NCBI RefSeq assembly: GCF_022513565.1
Contig: NZ_JAKWBE010000006.1
Coordinates: 1 to 64,000, forward strand
From: Streptomyces gilvus
GTDB taxonomy: Bacteria > Actinomycetota > Actinomycetes > Streptomycetales > Streptomycetaceae
Reading direction: 5' to 3'
DNA: 64,000 nt
The translations under genes were made by a program, and so were the position numbers. Below the pieces are notes generated by a model. The model did no database searches. It was given only the letters and a program-made list of their open reading frames with translations, and was not told where the DNA came from. Within the stretch, counting starts at the first letter, position 1. Each line of letters starts with the position of its first letter. Positions 1 through 8,780 of this stretch are shown here, in pieces.

Positions 1-36
1 CACCTGCTCAACCGAGCTCAACCCAAGGGACATTCG

Positions 37-1302
37 ATGAAGAAGCGTTCTCTGGTCCTCGCCACGACAGCGGCAGCGACACTCGCGCTGGCAGGGTGCA
101 CCGCCTCCGGCAGCAGCACCACGGGCTCCGGCGGAAAGGTCACGATCTCCTTCGCCCACTGGGGCAACAACGAGGAGAACGCCACCCTGAAGGCGATGGT
201 GGCCCTCTTCGAGAAGGCGAACCCGGACATCGCCGTCCAGTCCAACTGGATCCAGGGGGACTACGAGCAGAAGCTCCAGACGTCCATCGCCGGCGGGTCC
301 GCCCCCACGGTCGCCCAGATCTCCAACACCAGCCTGCCGGGGTTCGTAGGCGCCTTCAGGAAGGCCGACGTCCGTCCCTCCGACTTCTACTCCGCGAACC
401 TGGCACGGAGCATGAGCGTCGGCGGCACGTACTACGCCACGCCCTTCGTCGTGAAGACGAAGGCGATGGCGGTCAACAAGAAGATCTTCCAGAAGGCGGG
501 CGTCCCCCTCCCCGCCGCGAACACCCCGATGACGACCGACCAGTTCGCCACGATCGCGGCCAAGCTCACTTCCGGCTCCGGCAAGTCGGAGGTGTTCGGC
601 TCCGCACCGCTGTGGTTCCAGGGCTGGCTGACCGCCGAGGGCGGATCCTTCTACAACGCCGACGGAACCCGGTGCACCAACGGCTCGGCCGTCGCCGTGA
701 AGACCGCCGACCTGATCATCCGCGCCCAGTCCTCGAACGGCTTCACCCCCAGCTACCTCGGCGCCCAGGGGCAGGACATGTTCGACTGGCTCAGCATCGG
801 GCGGCTCGCCATGCAGCCCGACTTCGGGCCGTGGAACATCGCGCAGCTGGTCTCCCTGTCCAACAGCGCCGACTACGCCCTCGTCCCCGACCCCGGACGC
901 GGCGAACCCATGGAGATAGACGGCCTGGCCGTCTCGAAGACCGCCGCCGGCGCCCAGGCCGCCGCCGCGCAGAAGTTCGCCACGTTCATGGCGACCGACA
1001 CCGCGGCCCAGCAGCGGCTCACCACGAAGACGTCCTCGCTCGGCGTCCCGGTCGTCAAGGCGGCCGTCTCCTCGTTCGAGGCCGCCGCGCCCAGCCTGAA
1101 CCTGAAGGTCTTCATCGACGCCGTCGACCAGTCCACGGTGACGGCGACGCCGAAGCAGGACCCGCAGATCCAGTCCACCTTCAACAACGAGCTGTTCTCC
1201 CGCACCGCGATCGGATCGGGCCACGACAAGCCCGCCACCGTGCTGCCGCAGCTGCAGCAGGAGTGCCAGAAGACGCTCGACAGCGCGGGCGCCGGACAGT
1301 GA
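37..1302 (+). CDS. Sugar ABC transporter substrate-binding lipoprotein
   Basis: This 421-residue protein has a lipoprotein signal peptide ending in the lipobox LAGC (Cys21) and then a family-1 solute-binding fold: an early ITISFAHWGNNEEN-type strand, a hinge region near TYYATPFVVKTKAMAVNKK, and a C-terminal lobe with paired helices. Length fits the extracellular binding proteins of CUT1 carbohydrate ABC importers. It would capture an oligosaccharide outside the membrane and deliver it to the two permeases encoded next. AAGGGA stands 8 nt before the ATG. The stop codon overlaps the GTG of the next gene, so translation is coupled. The substrate is inferred from the GH36-like gene in the same operon; no regulator or ATPase gene is visible in the window. 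Confidence 0.93.
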   Translation: MKKRSLVLATTAAATLALAGCTASGSSTTGSGGKVTISFAHWGNNEENATLKAMVALFEKANPDIAVQSNWIQGDYEQKLQTSIAGGSAPTVAQISNTSLPGFVGAFRKADVRPSDFYSANLARSMSVGGTYYATPFVVKTKAMAVNKKIFQKAGVPLPAANTPMTTDQFATIAAKLTSGSGKSEVFGSAPLWFQGWLTAEGGSFYNADGTRCTNGSAVAVKTADLIIRAQSSNGFTPSYLGAQGQDMFDWLSIGRLAMQPDFGPWNIAQLVSLSNSADYALVPDPGRGEPMEIDGLAVSKTAAGAQAAAAQKFATFMATDTAAQQRLTTKTSSLGVPVVKAAVSSFEAAAPSLNLKVFIDAVDQSTVTATPKQDPQIQSTFNNELFSRTAIGSGHDKPATVLPQLQQECQKTLDSAGAGQ

Positions 1303-2357
1303 ACCCCGTCCTTCAGCAACTGGCCGACCTCCTCGGGCGGTTCGGTCTCGTACCCGGACTCCGGCCGCTGGTGGTCTTCCTGATCATCCTGGGCGCGCTC
1401 GCCGCCCTGGTCGCCGGCGCGCTCGCCCTCGCTGTGAAGCGCCGCTGGGTACGGCGCTCCACAGCGGCCTTCTGGCTGTTCGTCCTGCCCTGGGTGCTCG
1501 GGTTCGCCCTGTTCACCCTGGGGCCGATGCTCTACTCCCTGTGGCTGTCGTTCCTCAAGTGGGACCTGATCAACCCGCCCTCCTTCGCCGGTACGGCCAA
1601 CTACCGCGCCGCCCTTCACGATCCGCTCCTCGGGCAGGCGGTCAAGGTCACCCTGCTGTACGCGGTGCTGAGCGTTCCGGCGCAGACCGTGCTGTCCCTC
1701 GCGGTGGCCCTGCTGATGAACGCCCAGGTGCGGGGAATCCACGTGTTCCGCACCATCTGGTACGTGCCCAGCCTGGTCACCGGTGTGTCGCAGACGGTGC
1801 TGTTCCTGTGGGTCTTCAATCCGCAGTACGGGCTCGTCAACGGTCTGCTCGCCCACGTCGGGATCAAGGGTCCCGCATGGTTCCAGGACCCCGACTGGGC
1901 CCTGCCCGCGGCCGCCCTCATGAGTCTGTGGACGGTCGGCGGCAACATGATCATCTATCTGGCGGGGCTCCAGGACGTACCGCCCGACCTCTACGAGGCG
2001 GCGGCCCTCGACGGCGCGGGCCGCTGGCGCCGGCTGTGGCACGTCACGCTGCCCCAGATCAGCCCCGTGATCTTCTTCAACGTGGTGACCGGACTCATCG
2101 CCGCGATGCAGACGTTCACCCAGGGCTACGTGGTCCGGCAGGCGGGCGGCGCCCCCTCCAACTCCCTGCTGTTCCTCGTGTACTACCTCTACCAGAACGG
2201 CTTCCAGTTCTTCCGCATGGGCTACGCGTCCGCGCTCGCGTGGATCCTGCTGGCCATGATCCTCGCCCTGACCGCGCTCATCTTCCGCGGAAGCGCGTTC
2301 TGGGTCTACTACGAGTCCGCCTCTCCCCGGGCCAGGAGGGCACGTGTCCGTTCATGA
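1299..2357 (+). CDS. Sugar ABC transporter permease, MalF type
   Basis: The protein (352 residues) is an inner-membrane permease with about seven predicted helices. It carries the EAA loop that docks the ATPase (EAAALDGAGRWRRLWHVTLP). The frame is open further upstream, but the GTG at 1299 is chosen because it overlaps the stop of the binding-protein gene by 4 nt and the protein homology starts just after it. The N terminus has an extra helix (VVFLIILGALAALVAGALAL) before the usual MalF core. It should form a heterodimer with the product of the next gene. The ATPase is not encoded here; CUT1 systems of Streptomyces commonly share the MsiK ATPase encoded elsewhere, which would fit. Confidence 0.92.
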   Translation: MNPVLQQLADLLGRFGLVPGLRPLVVFLIILGALAALVAGALALAVKRRWVRRSTAAFWLFVLPWVLGFALFTLGPMLYSLWLSFLKWDLINPPSFAGTANYRAALHDPLLGQAVKVTLLYAVLSVPAQTVLSLAVALLMNAQVRGIHVFRTIWYVPSLVTGVSQTVLFLWVFNPQYGLVNGLLAHVGIKGPAWFQDPDWALPAAALMSLWTVGGNMIIYLAGLQDVPPDLYEAAALDGAGRWRRLWHVTLPQISPVIFFNVVTGLIAAMQTFTQGYVVRQAGGAPSNSLLFLVYYLYQNGFQFFRMGYASALAWILLAMILALTALIFRGSAFWVYYESASPRARRARVRS

Positions 2358-3270
2358 GATCTCCCAGGCAGCCCCGGCGCCGGCTCCCCGGCGCACACGC
2401 CCCCGTCGCGAGAACGCCGGGCGCCGGCCGCCCGTCTCCTCCGTACGCCGGCAGTCGCGGGCCGGCCGGGCCGCCTCGTTCGCCGCGCTGACCGCCGGGT
2501 CGGTCGTCTTCGCCTACCCGTTCCTGTGGATGATCGCCACCTCGCTGCGCACCCGCCAGGGCGTCGCGTCCGGCGGTGTGTCCCTGTGGCCGGTGCAGTG
2601 GGCCTTCGGCAACTACGCGCAGGGGCTGGGCTCGTTCCCGTTCTGGCGCTATCTCGGCAACTCCCTCCTCACCACGCTGATCCCGGTCGCCGGCACCGTC
2701 CTGGTCTCGTCCCTGGCCGGATTCGCCTTCGCGCGGATCCCGGCCCGCGGCCGCGGAGTCCTGTTCGCCGTGGTGCTCGGCACGATGCTGCTCCCGGCCG
2801 AGATCACCATCGTTCCGCAGTTCGTCCTGTTCCGTGAACTGGGCATGGTGAACACCCTGTACCCGCTGATCCTGCCGTACGTGTTCGGATCACCGTTCTT
2901 CATCTTCCTGTTCCGGCAGTTCTACCTCCGCCTGCCGGGCGCGCTTACGGACGCGGCCATCATCGACGGGGCCGGCTGGCTGCGCACCTGGTGGTCGATC
3001 TACCTGCCGCTGTCCAAACCCATCCTCATCGCCTCCGCCGTCCTGCAGTTCATGGCGTCCTGGAACAACTTCCTCGCCCCGGCGATCTACATCTCCAACG
3101 ACCGGCTGAAGACCCTGCCGCTCGCGCTCGCGGGCTTCACCTCGGTCAACGGAACCGACATGCCCCTTCTCCTGGCCACCACCATCGTCGTCGTGCTGCC
3201 CTGCGTCGTCATCTTCTTCGCGGCGCAGCGGCACATCATCGGCGGCATCTCCTTCACTGGGACCAAATGA
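2344..3270 (+). CDS. Sugar ABC transporter permease, MalG type
   Basis: This 308-residue protein is the second permease of the importer. It has six predicted helices after a basic, Pro/Arg-rich N terminus of about 45 residues, and the EAA-type loop reads DAAIIDGAGWLRTWWSIYLP. The GTG start at 2344 lies 14 nt inside the end of the preceding permease gene, and the stop overlaps the next ATG, so all four genes look translationally coupled. Family knowledge (BPD_transp_1, CUT1) supports sugar import; the exact sugar is inferred from the downstream hydrolase. Confidence 0.92.
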   Translation: MSVHEISQAAPAPAPRRTRPRRENAGRRPPVSSVRRQSRAGRAASFAALTAGSVVFAYPFLWMIATSLRTRQGVASGGVSLWPVQWAFGNYAQGLGSFPFWRYLGNSLLTTLIPVAGTVLVSSLAGFAFARIPARGRGVLFAVVLGTMLLPAEITIVPQFVLFRELGMVNTLYPLILPYVFGSPFFIFLFRQFYLRLPGALTDAAIIDGAGWLRTWWSIYLPLSKPILIASAVLQFMASWNNFLAPAIYISNDRLKTLPLALAGFTSVNGTDMPLLLATTIVVVLPCVVIFFAAQRHIIGGISFTGTK

Positions 3271-5072
3271 CCAGCTCCCTCCCCACCGCGGGAATCCCCT
3301 GGATCCCGGGCATGCCCCGGCTCCGGCCCATCCGTCCCCTGTCCCTTCCCGACGGCGTACCACGGACCGTTCACGCCTATGTCGTCCCCGAGGACGCCGT
3401 GGCCGTCGTTCACACCGAATGCCGGCTGGACGAGGAGGACTCCACCCTCCGGGTTCGTCTCCGAGGCAGCGGCCGGGCCATGGCCGTCTTCCTCGTACCC
3501 GCCGCCGACGCGGTCGCCCTGTGGCGGCCCGGCAGTTCCCAGGACCAGTCCTCGCTGCCGCCGTCCTGGGCGGACGACACCCTCGTCACACCGTTCACCG
3601 GCACCGCGCTCGGCAGTCTGCTCGGCCGCAACGACCGGCCCGTCGTCACCTTCGGCGCACGTGCGGCGAACGGGCGCCTGCGGATGCGCGCCGGCATCGT
3701 CGAAGAGACCTCCGACCTGCTCCTGACCTTCGAGGCGGACCTCGCCGAAGGTCCCATGGACGCCGTCCTCGACCTGGCCTCCGACCGTTTCGAGACGGCG
3801 GTCGCCGCGATCAGCCGTGCCCTCGGCATGACCCGCCCCGCGGTGGACGCCTCCGCGTACGCGCCCGTGCTGTGCACCTGGTACTCCTTCCATCAGGCGC
3901 TCGACACCGAGCGCCTGATGGAAGAGGCCCGGACCGCGGCCGGGATGGGCTTCGGCACCCTCATCGTCGACGACGGCTGGCAGACCGCGGACTGCGACCG
4001 GGGGTACGGCTCGTGCGGGGACTGGGAGGTCCACCCCGCCAAGATCGCGGACCCGGCCGGGCTCGTCCGGACGCTCGCCGGCCTCGGCATGCGCACCCTG
4101 TGGTGGATCGGAACGCCCTTCCTGGGCCACCGCTCACGCGCCTACGCCGACGGTCTGCCCACCCTGTACGAGGAGCCGGACATGGAGGCCGCCGTCCTCG
4201 ACCCCCGCTCGCGGCGCGCCCGTGACCACCTGGTGAGCCGGCTCGTGGACCTCGTGCGCGGCACGGGCGCCGCCGGACTCAAGATCGACTTCCTGGAGCG
4301 GTACGCCACCGACACGCCGGCCGCGCCGCCCGACGACGCGGTGGACGTCTCCGTCCCCACGGCGGCGCTCAGCCTCCTGGACGAGATCCACGACGCTCTC
4401 GCCCCGTATGCCCCGTCACCGATGTTCGAGTTCCGGGAACCCTATGTCTCGGCCGACACGGTCGGCCGCGCCGCGATGCTCCGTGTCGCCGACTGCCCGC
4501 TCAGTCCCGTCAACAACCGCGTGGGCATCGTGGACCTCCGTCTGACGACGCGGGGCGCGGCCGTCCACAGCGACCCCATCATGTGGGGCGAGGCGGACAC
4601 CCCGGAGCGGGTGGCGCAGCACCTGCACAGCAGCCTGTTCGGCGTTCCGCAGATCTCGGTGCCGCTCCACCGGCAGTCGCCCGGGCAACTGCGGACGCTG
4701 CGCGCCTGGCTGGGGCTGTGGAACGAGTACCGCGACGTGCTCCTGCACGGCAGCCTGCGCGTCACGGGGATCGCCGGCGACTACACCACCGTCGAGGCCG
4801 CGCGGGACGGTGTCACCGTGACCGCACAGTACGCCCCCGCCTTCTCCGAGGCCCCCGCCGACGCCGAGCACTGGCTCGTGGTCAACGCCCACGACAGCGA
4901 GGTCGCGGTGCGTTCCGCCCGCCCCCGTACCGCCCGGTTCCGCATGACCGACAGCACGGGCGACGTCACGGGTGAGGGCACCGTCACGCTGGACGGCCTG
5001 TCGGTCTTCGACGTGCCCGCCGGCGGAGTCCTGCGCTTCTCCTTCGCGTCCCGGCACGGCACCCGCTCCTGA
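3267..5072 (+). CDS. GH36-like alpha-galactosidase
   Basis: The 601-residue protein has a beta-sandwich N-terminal part, a TIM barrel and a small C-terminal beta domain, as in clan GH-D melibiases. Visible landmarks are DDGW near residue 237, the catalytic nucleophile Asp341 in LKIDF, and the probable acid/base Asp409 in RVADCPLSPVNN. There is no signal peptide, so it would act in the cytoplasm on sugar imported by the three preceding gene products. The ATG at 3267 overlaps the preceding stop (ATGA). GH36 also includes alpha-N-acetylgalactosaminidases and raffinose-type enzymes, so substrate assignment is only to the alpha-galactoside class. A roughly 80-nt spacer without a clear gene follows. 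Confidence 0.85.
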   Translation: MTSSLPTAGIPWIPGMPRLRPIRPLSLPDGVPRTVHAYVVPEDAVAVVHTECRLDEEDSTLRVRLRGSGRAMAVFLVPAADAVALWRPGSSQDQSSLPPSWADDTLVTPFTGTALGSLLGRNDRPVVTFGARAANGRLRMRAGIVEETSDLLLTFEADLAEGPMDAVLDLASDRFETAVAAISRALGMTRPAVDASAYAPVLCTWYSFHQALDTERLMEEARTAAGMGFGTLIVDDGWQTADCDRGYGSCGDWEVHPAKIADPAGLVRTLAGLGMRTLWWIGTPFLGHRSRAYADGLPTLYEEPDMEAAVLDPRSRRARDHLVSRLVDLVRGTGAAGLKIDFLERYATDTPAAPPDDAVDVSVPTAALSLLDEIHDALAPYAPSPMFEFREPYVSADTVGRAAMLRVADCPLSPVNNRVGIVDLRLTTRGAAVHSDPIMWGEADTPERVAQHLHSSLFGVPQISVPLHRQSPGQLRTLRAWLGLWNEYRDVLLHGSLRVTGIAGDYTTVEAARDGVTVTAQYAPAFSEAPADAEHWLVVNAHDSEVAVRSARPRTARFRMTDSTGDVTGEGTVTLDGLSVFDVPAGGVLRFSFASRHGTRS

Positions 5073-5156
5073 GGTGGTACGGCCCTGAAGGTGAGCCAGG
5101 TGAGGGTCTCCGACCAGCCAGCGCTGCGCCGCCACCGCCCGTGGCAGTCTCATGGG

Positions 5157-5396
5157 CTACAGCTCGGCGGCGCACCGCCTGCGAACCACCATGAGAGCGA
5201 TCCAGCCCAGGAGCAGTACCAGGACCCCCACAGCGGGCCACGGGCCGCCCATGAGGACACCGAATGTCAGCAGGCAAGCACCGAACATCGCCGTGGCCGC
5301 GGCGGCTGACTCGGCTCGAAGCTGTGGAGCGGAACGCTTGCTCGCTGCAGGCTTGACGAGCTGACGGCCGAGGAAGACCTGCAGGGCGTTGATCAC
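5157..5396 (-). CDS. Small two-helix membrane protein, possibly frameshifted at its start
   Basis: The open frame from a GTG at 5396 encodes 79 residues with two hydrophobic segments (FGACLLTFGVLMGG and VGVLVLLLGWIALMVV) and a basic loop. The frame reads LAALLAVINALQVFLG through the GTG, which looks like the rest of a helix. An ATG at 5455 in another frame gives MPFALMLALGVLGT, which would join seamlessly if one base were missing near 5415. Either the gene is truncated, or a single-base indel (mutation or sequencing error) splits a protein of about 98 residues. No family is recognised. Confidence 0.4.
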   Translation of the reverse strand: MINALQVFLGRQLVKPAASKRSAPQLRAESAAAATAMFGACLLTFGVLMGGPWPAVGVLVLLLGWIALMVVRRRCAAEL

Positions 5397-5645
5397 GGCC
5401 AGCAGAGCGGCAAGGTGCCGAGGACGCCGAGAGCAAGCATGAGAGCGAAGGGCATGCGTGAAGCTACACGCGCGGAGATCCGGTCGGCGCGACGGTGGGC
5501 CTGAGCGGGAAGCGAGCTCTCGCGGCGTGCTGCGGCGAGGAGACGACGCGAGCGCGGACGAGCGGCATCTCGCGGCGTCAGTTCACGGGCCGGGAGCGGG
5601 AGTTCGGTGCTCGGTTCGTTCGTTCCTCGTTGCGGTCAGTCGGGT

Positions 5646-6308
5646 TCACTGGAGGTGGAGGCGGCTGAGGGCGGTCGTCCAGTCCGTGACGATCGCCTGC
5701 TGGGCGGCGGCCAGGGTGACGCGGCCGGCGCAGACCGCGGTGTGGAGTTTGGTCTCCACCGGGTCCTTCTTGTTGTTGATGCCCTGGCTCGCCCTGTGGT
5801 GGGGGTCGGCCGGTTCGACCCACAGGTTGCGGGGGTCGTTGGGGTCGCCGCCGAGTTGGAGGCTTATGAGGTGGTCGTACTCGCCCTCCCGCAGGCTGCC
5901 GGTGAAGTCGTAGGAGGCGGCGTTGAGTTTCTTCTCCTTGCCGGTGACGTACGCGGAGGGGCGCACGCCCGAGGTGTATCCCCCCTTGCGGCATATCGTC
6001 GACTTGATGTTCGCCTGCGTGACGGCCGGGGATATGGCACCCGGGGTGCACTTGGGGTCCTCCAGCGGCTCCCCGTGCTCGTATCGGTAGTGGCAGGTGC
6101 CCGGCGCCGGTTGCCGCTGGACGGTGTAGTGCTTCTGCGGCCCCGCACCCACCGCTATCGCCCGCCCCGAGCCCGTCGTACCGGCCGCTCCTCCCGCGGG
6201 GCTGCCGCTCCCCGACGGGGCCGAGCTGCCGAGCGAGGTGGACCTGCATCCGGCCAGCACCAGACAGGCGAGGACGACGGGCGGCACGAGACGGCGGACG
6301 GAACGCAT
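5646..6308 (-). CDS. Lipoprotein with HNH-like C-terminal domain
   Basis: This 220-residue protein begins with a lipobox signal (VLACLVLAGC), then a Gly/Ser-rich spacer, then a domain containing YDHLISLQLGGDPNDPRN and NLWVEPADPHHRASQGINNK. DHxxxxxLGG...NLW is the pattern of HNH-type beta-beta-alpha folds, including the Asn/His positions. Proteins of this type are common exported proteins of unknown role in Streptomyces; nuclease activity is possible but not shown. The gene stands alone. A strong hairpin lies about 140 nt upstream, belonging to the next minus-strand unit. Confidence 0.75.
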   Translation of the reverse strand: MRSVRRLVPPVVLACLVLAGCRSTSLGSSAPSGSGSPAGGAAGTTGSGRAIAVGAGPQKHYTVQRQPAPGTCHYRYEHGEPLEDPKCTPGAISPAVTQANIKSTICRKGGYTSGVRPSAYVTGKEKKLNAASYDFTGSLREGEYDHLISLQLGGDPNDPRNLWVEPADPHHRASQGINNKKDPVETKLHTAVCAGRVTLAAAQQAIVTDWTTALSRLHLQ

Positions 6309-6443
6309 GACGACCCCTCACAGGCAGGCGATGACTGAGCAGATACTCCCCCACGGGGTCACGGCGCTACCGCGCGGGGCACAGCTCTTGAGCGGGTCTT
6401 GGGGCGGTCGGGCCCCTTCGCCGTCGTGTCCCCGCACACGGGA

Positions 6444-6479
6444 AACCGATCGGCCTGCGTCGAGGCAGGCCGATCGGTT
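6444..6479 (-). terminator. Perfect 15-bp hairpin
   Basis: AACCGATCGGCCTGC (6444-6458) is followed by six bases and its exact reverse complement (6465-6479). It lies past the end of the minus-strand genes at 6501-7480, and would stop transcription before the lipoprotein gene at 6308. Confidence 0.75.
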
Positions 6480-6500
6480 ACGTGTGCGCGGCTCGGGCCG

Positions 6501-6635
6501 TCAGGTCGTGTGGTCGCGGCGGAGGACCCCCGCCTCCGTCGCCGCGTGGCCGGTGGTGCCGAGGACGACGACCTGGAAGGCCGCGCCGATGTAGGCGGTG
6601 ACGAAGCGGGAGATCCTGCGGGTGCTGCTGCGCAT
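6501..6635 (-). CDS. Small hypothetical protein, 44 residues
   Basis: An ATG at 6635 opens a 44-codon frame with a basic N terminus (MRSSTRRISRF) and one hydrophobic stretch (YIGAAFQVVVLGT). It sits between the DUF4232 gene and the hairpin at 6444-6479, on the same strand. No family is recognised; it could be chance, since other frames are open too. Confidence 0.3.
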   Translation of the reverse strand: MRSSTRRISRFVTAYIGAAFQVVVLGTTGHAATEAGVLRRDHTT

Positions 6636-6703
6636 GGCGGGCTGCCTGCCTTCCGGGGTCGTGGGCTGCTGTGCGGCTGCTGTCCGTGGGGCTCGCGCCC
6701 GGG

Positions 6704-7480
6704 TCACCAGGTGAGGGCGTCGTCCATCGACTGCTGCCAGTACGTGACCTTGATCGAGTCGTCGATGTGGACGCCCTTGGCCGGCAGCGCGGGGTGGGCG
6801 GCGGCGCCGACGTTCCCGGACAGGGAGCGGCCGTAGAAGTAGACGGTCAGGGAGTTCGCGGTGCGGCCCTTCCCGCCGCTGCCGTCGGCGGCGGACAGGC
6901 TGACGGCCGCGTACCCGGACTGGCCCGGCTCGAGCGTGACGACCGCCTGGGGCTGCGACTCGTCGATGACCGGCGGCTCGGACTGGGCGTCGGTGAACTG
7001 CACGCTCGGGTAGCCGTAGAGGAAGCAGGTCTTGCTGCCGGTGTTGGTCACGGTGAGCAGCATGTGGTTGACGGGGCGGTTCAGCGGGGCCGCGACCGTC
7101 TTGGTGTTGGACCCCTCGCAGGTGACCGTCCGGCCGGAGGAGGCGGGCGCCTTCGGGGCGGAGGTGCGCCCGGTCTGCTGCGAACCGCCGGTGGTCGAAC
7201 CGGAATTCGTGGAACCCGTGGAGCCCGTGGAGCCGGAAGCGCCGGTGGAGCCGGAGGCGCCGGTGGAGCCCTGGGAGGTCGTCGTGCCCGTCGAACCCGT
7301 GGAGCCGGAGTCCGCGCCCGGCGAGGCCGTCCCCGTCGCGGTGCTCGTGGAGGTGGTCGTCGCCGCGCCCTCGTCGTGGGCGCCGGTTCCGTCGTTGCAC
7401 GCGGTCAGGGAGAGCGCGGCGAGTACGGCGGTCGCGGCGGCGGCTGCGAGACGGGTGCGGGAGGTACGGAGAGCGGTCAT
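6704..7480 (-). CDS. DUF4232 lipoprotein, copy 1
   Basis: The start chosen is the ATG at 7480 (MTALRTSRTRL), which directly precedes a lipobox signal ending LTAC; the frame is open upstream but without signal-like sequence. The mature protein has a low-complexity linker of Gly/Ser/Thr units (SGSTGSTGST type), then a DUF4232 domain beginning VTCEGSNTKTVAAPLN and including CFLYGYPSVQF. It ends in SMDDALTW, as does its paralogue at 13974-14720. The linker is longer here than in the paralogue. Function of DUF4232 is unknown; location is the outer face of the membrane. Confidence 0.85.
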   Translation of the reverse strand: MTALRTSRTRLAAAAATAVLAALSLTACNDGTGAHDEGAATTTSTSTATGTASPGADSGSTGSTGTTTSQGSTGASGSTGASGSTGSTGSTNSGSTTGGSQQTGRTSAPKAPASSGRTVTCEGSNTKTVAAPLNRPVNHMLLTVTNTGSKTCFLYGYPSVQFTDAQSEPPVIDESQPQAVVTLEPGQSGYAAVSLSAADGSGGKGRTANSLTVYFYGRSLSGNVGAAAHPALPAKGVHIDDSIKVTYWQQSMDDALTW

Positions 7481-7500
7481 GTCGCTGTGCCCCTTCAGGT

Positions 7501-7596
7501 GTTCGGGTGGCGGTGGTGACTGGATGACCGAAGCTTGCGAGGTGATCCGTCCCAACCGCCACGTCCAGCGGGGTGTTGGGGACGCTGGAACGCCGA
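7501..7596. repeat. Duplicated upstream block, copy 1
   Basis: These 96 nt align without gaps to 14739-14834, with roughly nine differences by eye. Both blocks sit at the same distance upstream of the two DUF4232 genes, so the duplication includes the 5' region and probably the promoter. Confidence 0.8.
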
Positions 7597-7681
7597 AACA
7601 CCCTCCGACCAGGGGAAACACACGTCCCTTGGAACGGGTGAATGGGATGCGGAAGCTATGGGAACGGCTCTCGGAGTGCTC

Positions 7682-8527
7682 TCAGGGGTGCTCGCCCAGC
7701 TGCAGAACACCGGCCGCGGAGAAGCACGCGGCGCCGAGGAGGGTGCCCCAGTCGGCGATGCCGGCGTTGATCGGAGCGCCGGTGGCGGGGCGGGTGTAGG
7801 CGACGATCGCCGAGACCATGAAGAGGGCGGAGCCGAACTGGTTCACGGCGACGATCCACCAGCCGAGGCTGCGGCGGCGCAGACAGGGCCGGCCGCGGTG
7901 GCAGATCTCGGCGAAGGCGAGGTGGCCGGAGATCAGGAACAGCACGCAGCCGATCATGTCCGGCGCCCAGACCAGCCGGTTGGTCTGCTGGACGCTCAGC
8001 CCCCTGAGGAAGGAGTCCAGCAGGTCCACGGCGAACACCAGCGTGCCGGCGAGGAGGACGAACGCGCTCAGCCAGTCCACCCGCGCCGGCTCGTAGCTCC
8101 ACCAGCGCCAGTGGCGGGTGACCAGGCGCCCCTCGCCGCCGGGTACGTGCCGGGGGGCGTTGACGACCTGGAGCAGGGAGACGTATCCGCCGGTGGTGAA
8201 GAACAGTCCGCCGGCGAAGTAGATCGAGGCGCAGGTGGTGGCGTCGCCGGAGCCGAACTGGGCGACGCCCGCCCCGGCCGCGAAGAGCGCGCCGCCGATG
8301 ACGAAAGCGGTCGCGGCGACGGCGTTGAGCCTGCGCAGCCGGGCGAGGGCGAGGGCGTCGCCCCTGACGTCCCGGCCGGCCGGTGCGCCGGAGGGCCGGA
8401 CCGCGATGGTGCCGCGGCGCCGGGCCGGCCGTGACTCCCAGACGGCGGTGCCGCCGCCCGGCGGCCGCCAGGTGAGCCGCGTGGTGAACGGCCCCGCGCC
8501 CTCGGCGCGTTGCTCGGCGGAGGTCAT
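7682..8527 (-). CDS. Multi-pass membrane protein, YrhK-like
   Basis: The 281-residue protein has a basic cytoplasmic N terminus of about 65 residues and then about six hydrophobic segments in three pairs, for example NAVAATAFVIGGALFAAGAG, FAGGLFFTTGGYVSLLQVV and MIGCVLFLISGHLAFAEIC. The repeated FxxGGxLF pattern resembles YrhK-type membrane domains; this is a family impression, not a proven match. It is transcribed toward the DUF4232 gene, with about 200 nt between. Confidence 0.7.
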   Translation of the reverse strand: MTSAEQRAEGAGPFTTRLTWRPPGGGTAVWESRPARRRGTIAVRPSGAPAGRDVRGDALALARLRRLNAVAATAFVIGGALFAAGAGVAQFGSGDATTCASIYFAGGLFFTTGGYVSLLQVVNAPRHVPGGEGRLVTRHWRWWSYEPARVDWLSAFVLLAGTLVFAVDLLDSFLRGLSVQQTNRLVWAPDMIGCVLFLISGHLAFAEICHRGRPCLRRRSLGWWIVAVNQFGSALFMVSAIVAYTRPATGAPINAGIADWGTLLGAACFSAAGVLQLGEHP

Positions 8528-8780
8528 GCGAGCGGAATCGACAGGTCGCCGCGTACGTCGGTCATGGCACTTCCCGGGTCGGTGGGCTCACGGGGCCTTC
8601 GCGGTGCTCGTCCCCGGACAGGCATCGACTCTGCCAGAGCCGATCACGCACAACGGGCATTTGGGGCGACGTTTCTGTTCCCGGGCGCTCCCACGGGTGG
8701 AGTACACCCGCTGTCGGGTGCCGGTCACCACCCATAGCCTCCGAAGAAGACCCGGCAGGACGACGCGAGAGGTGCGATCG

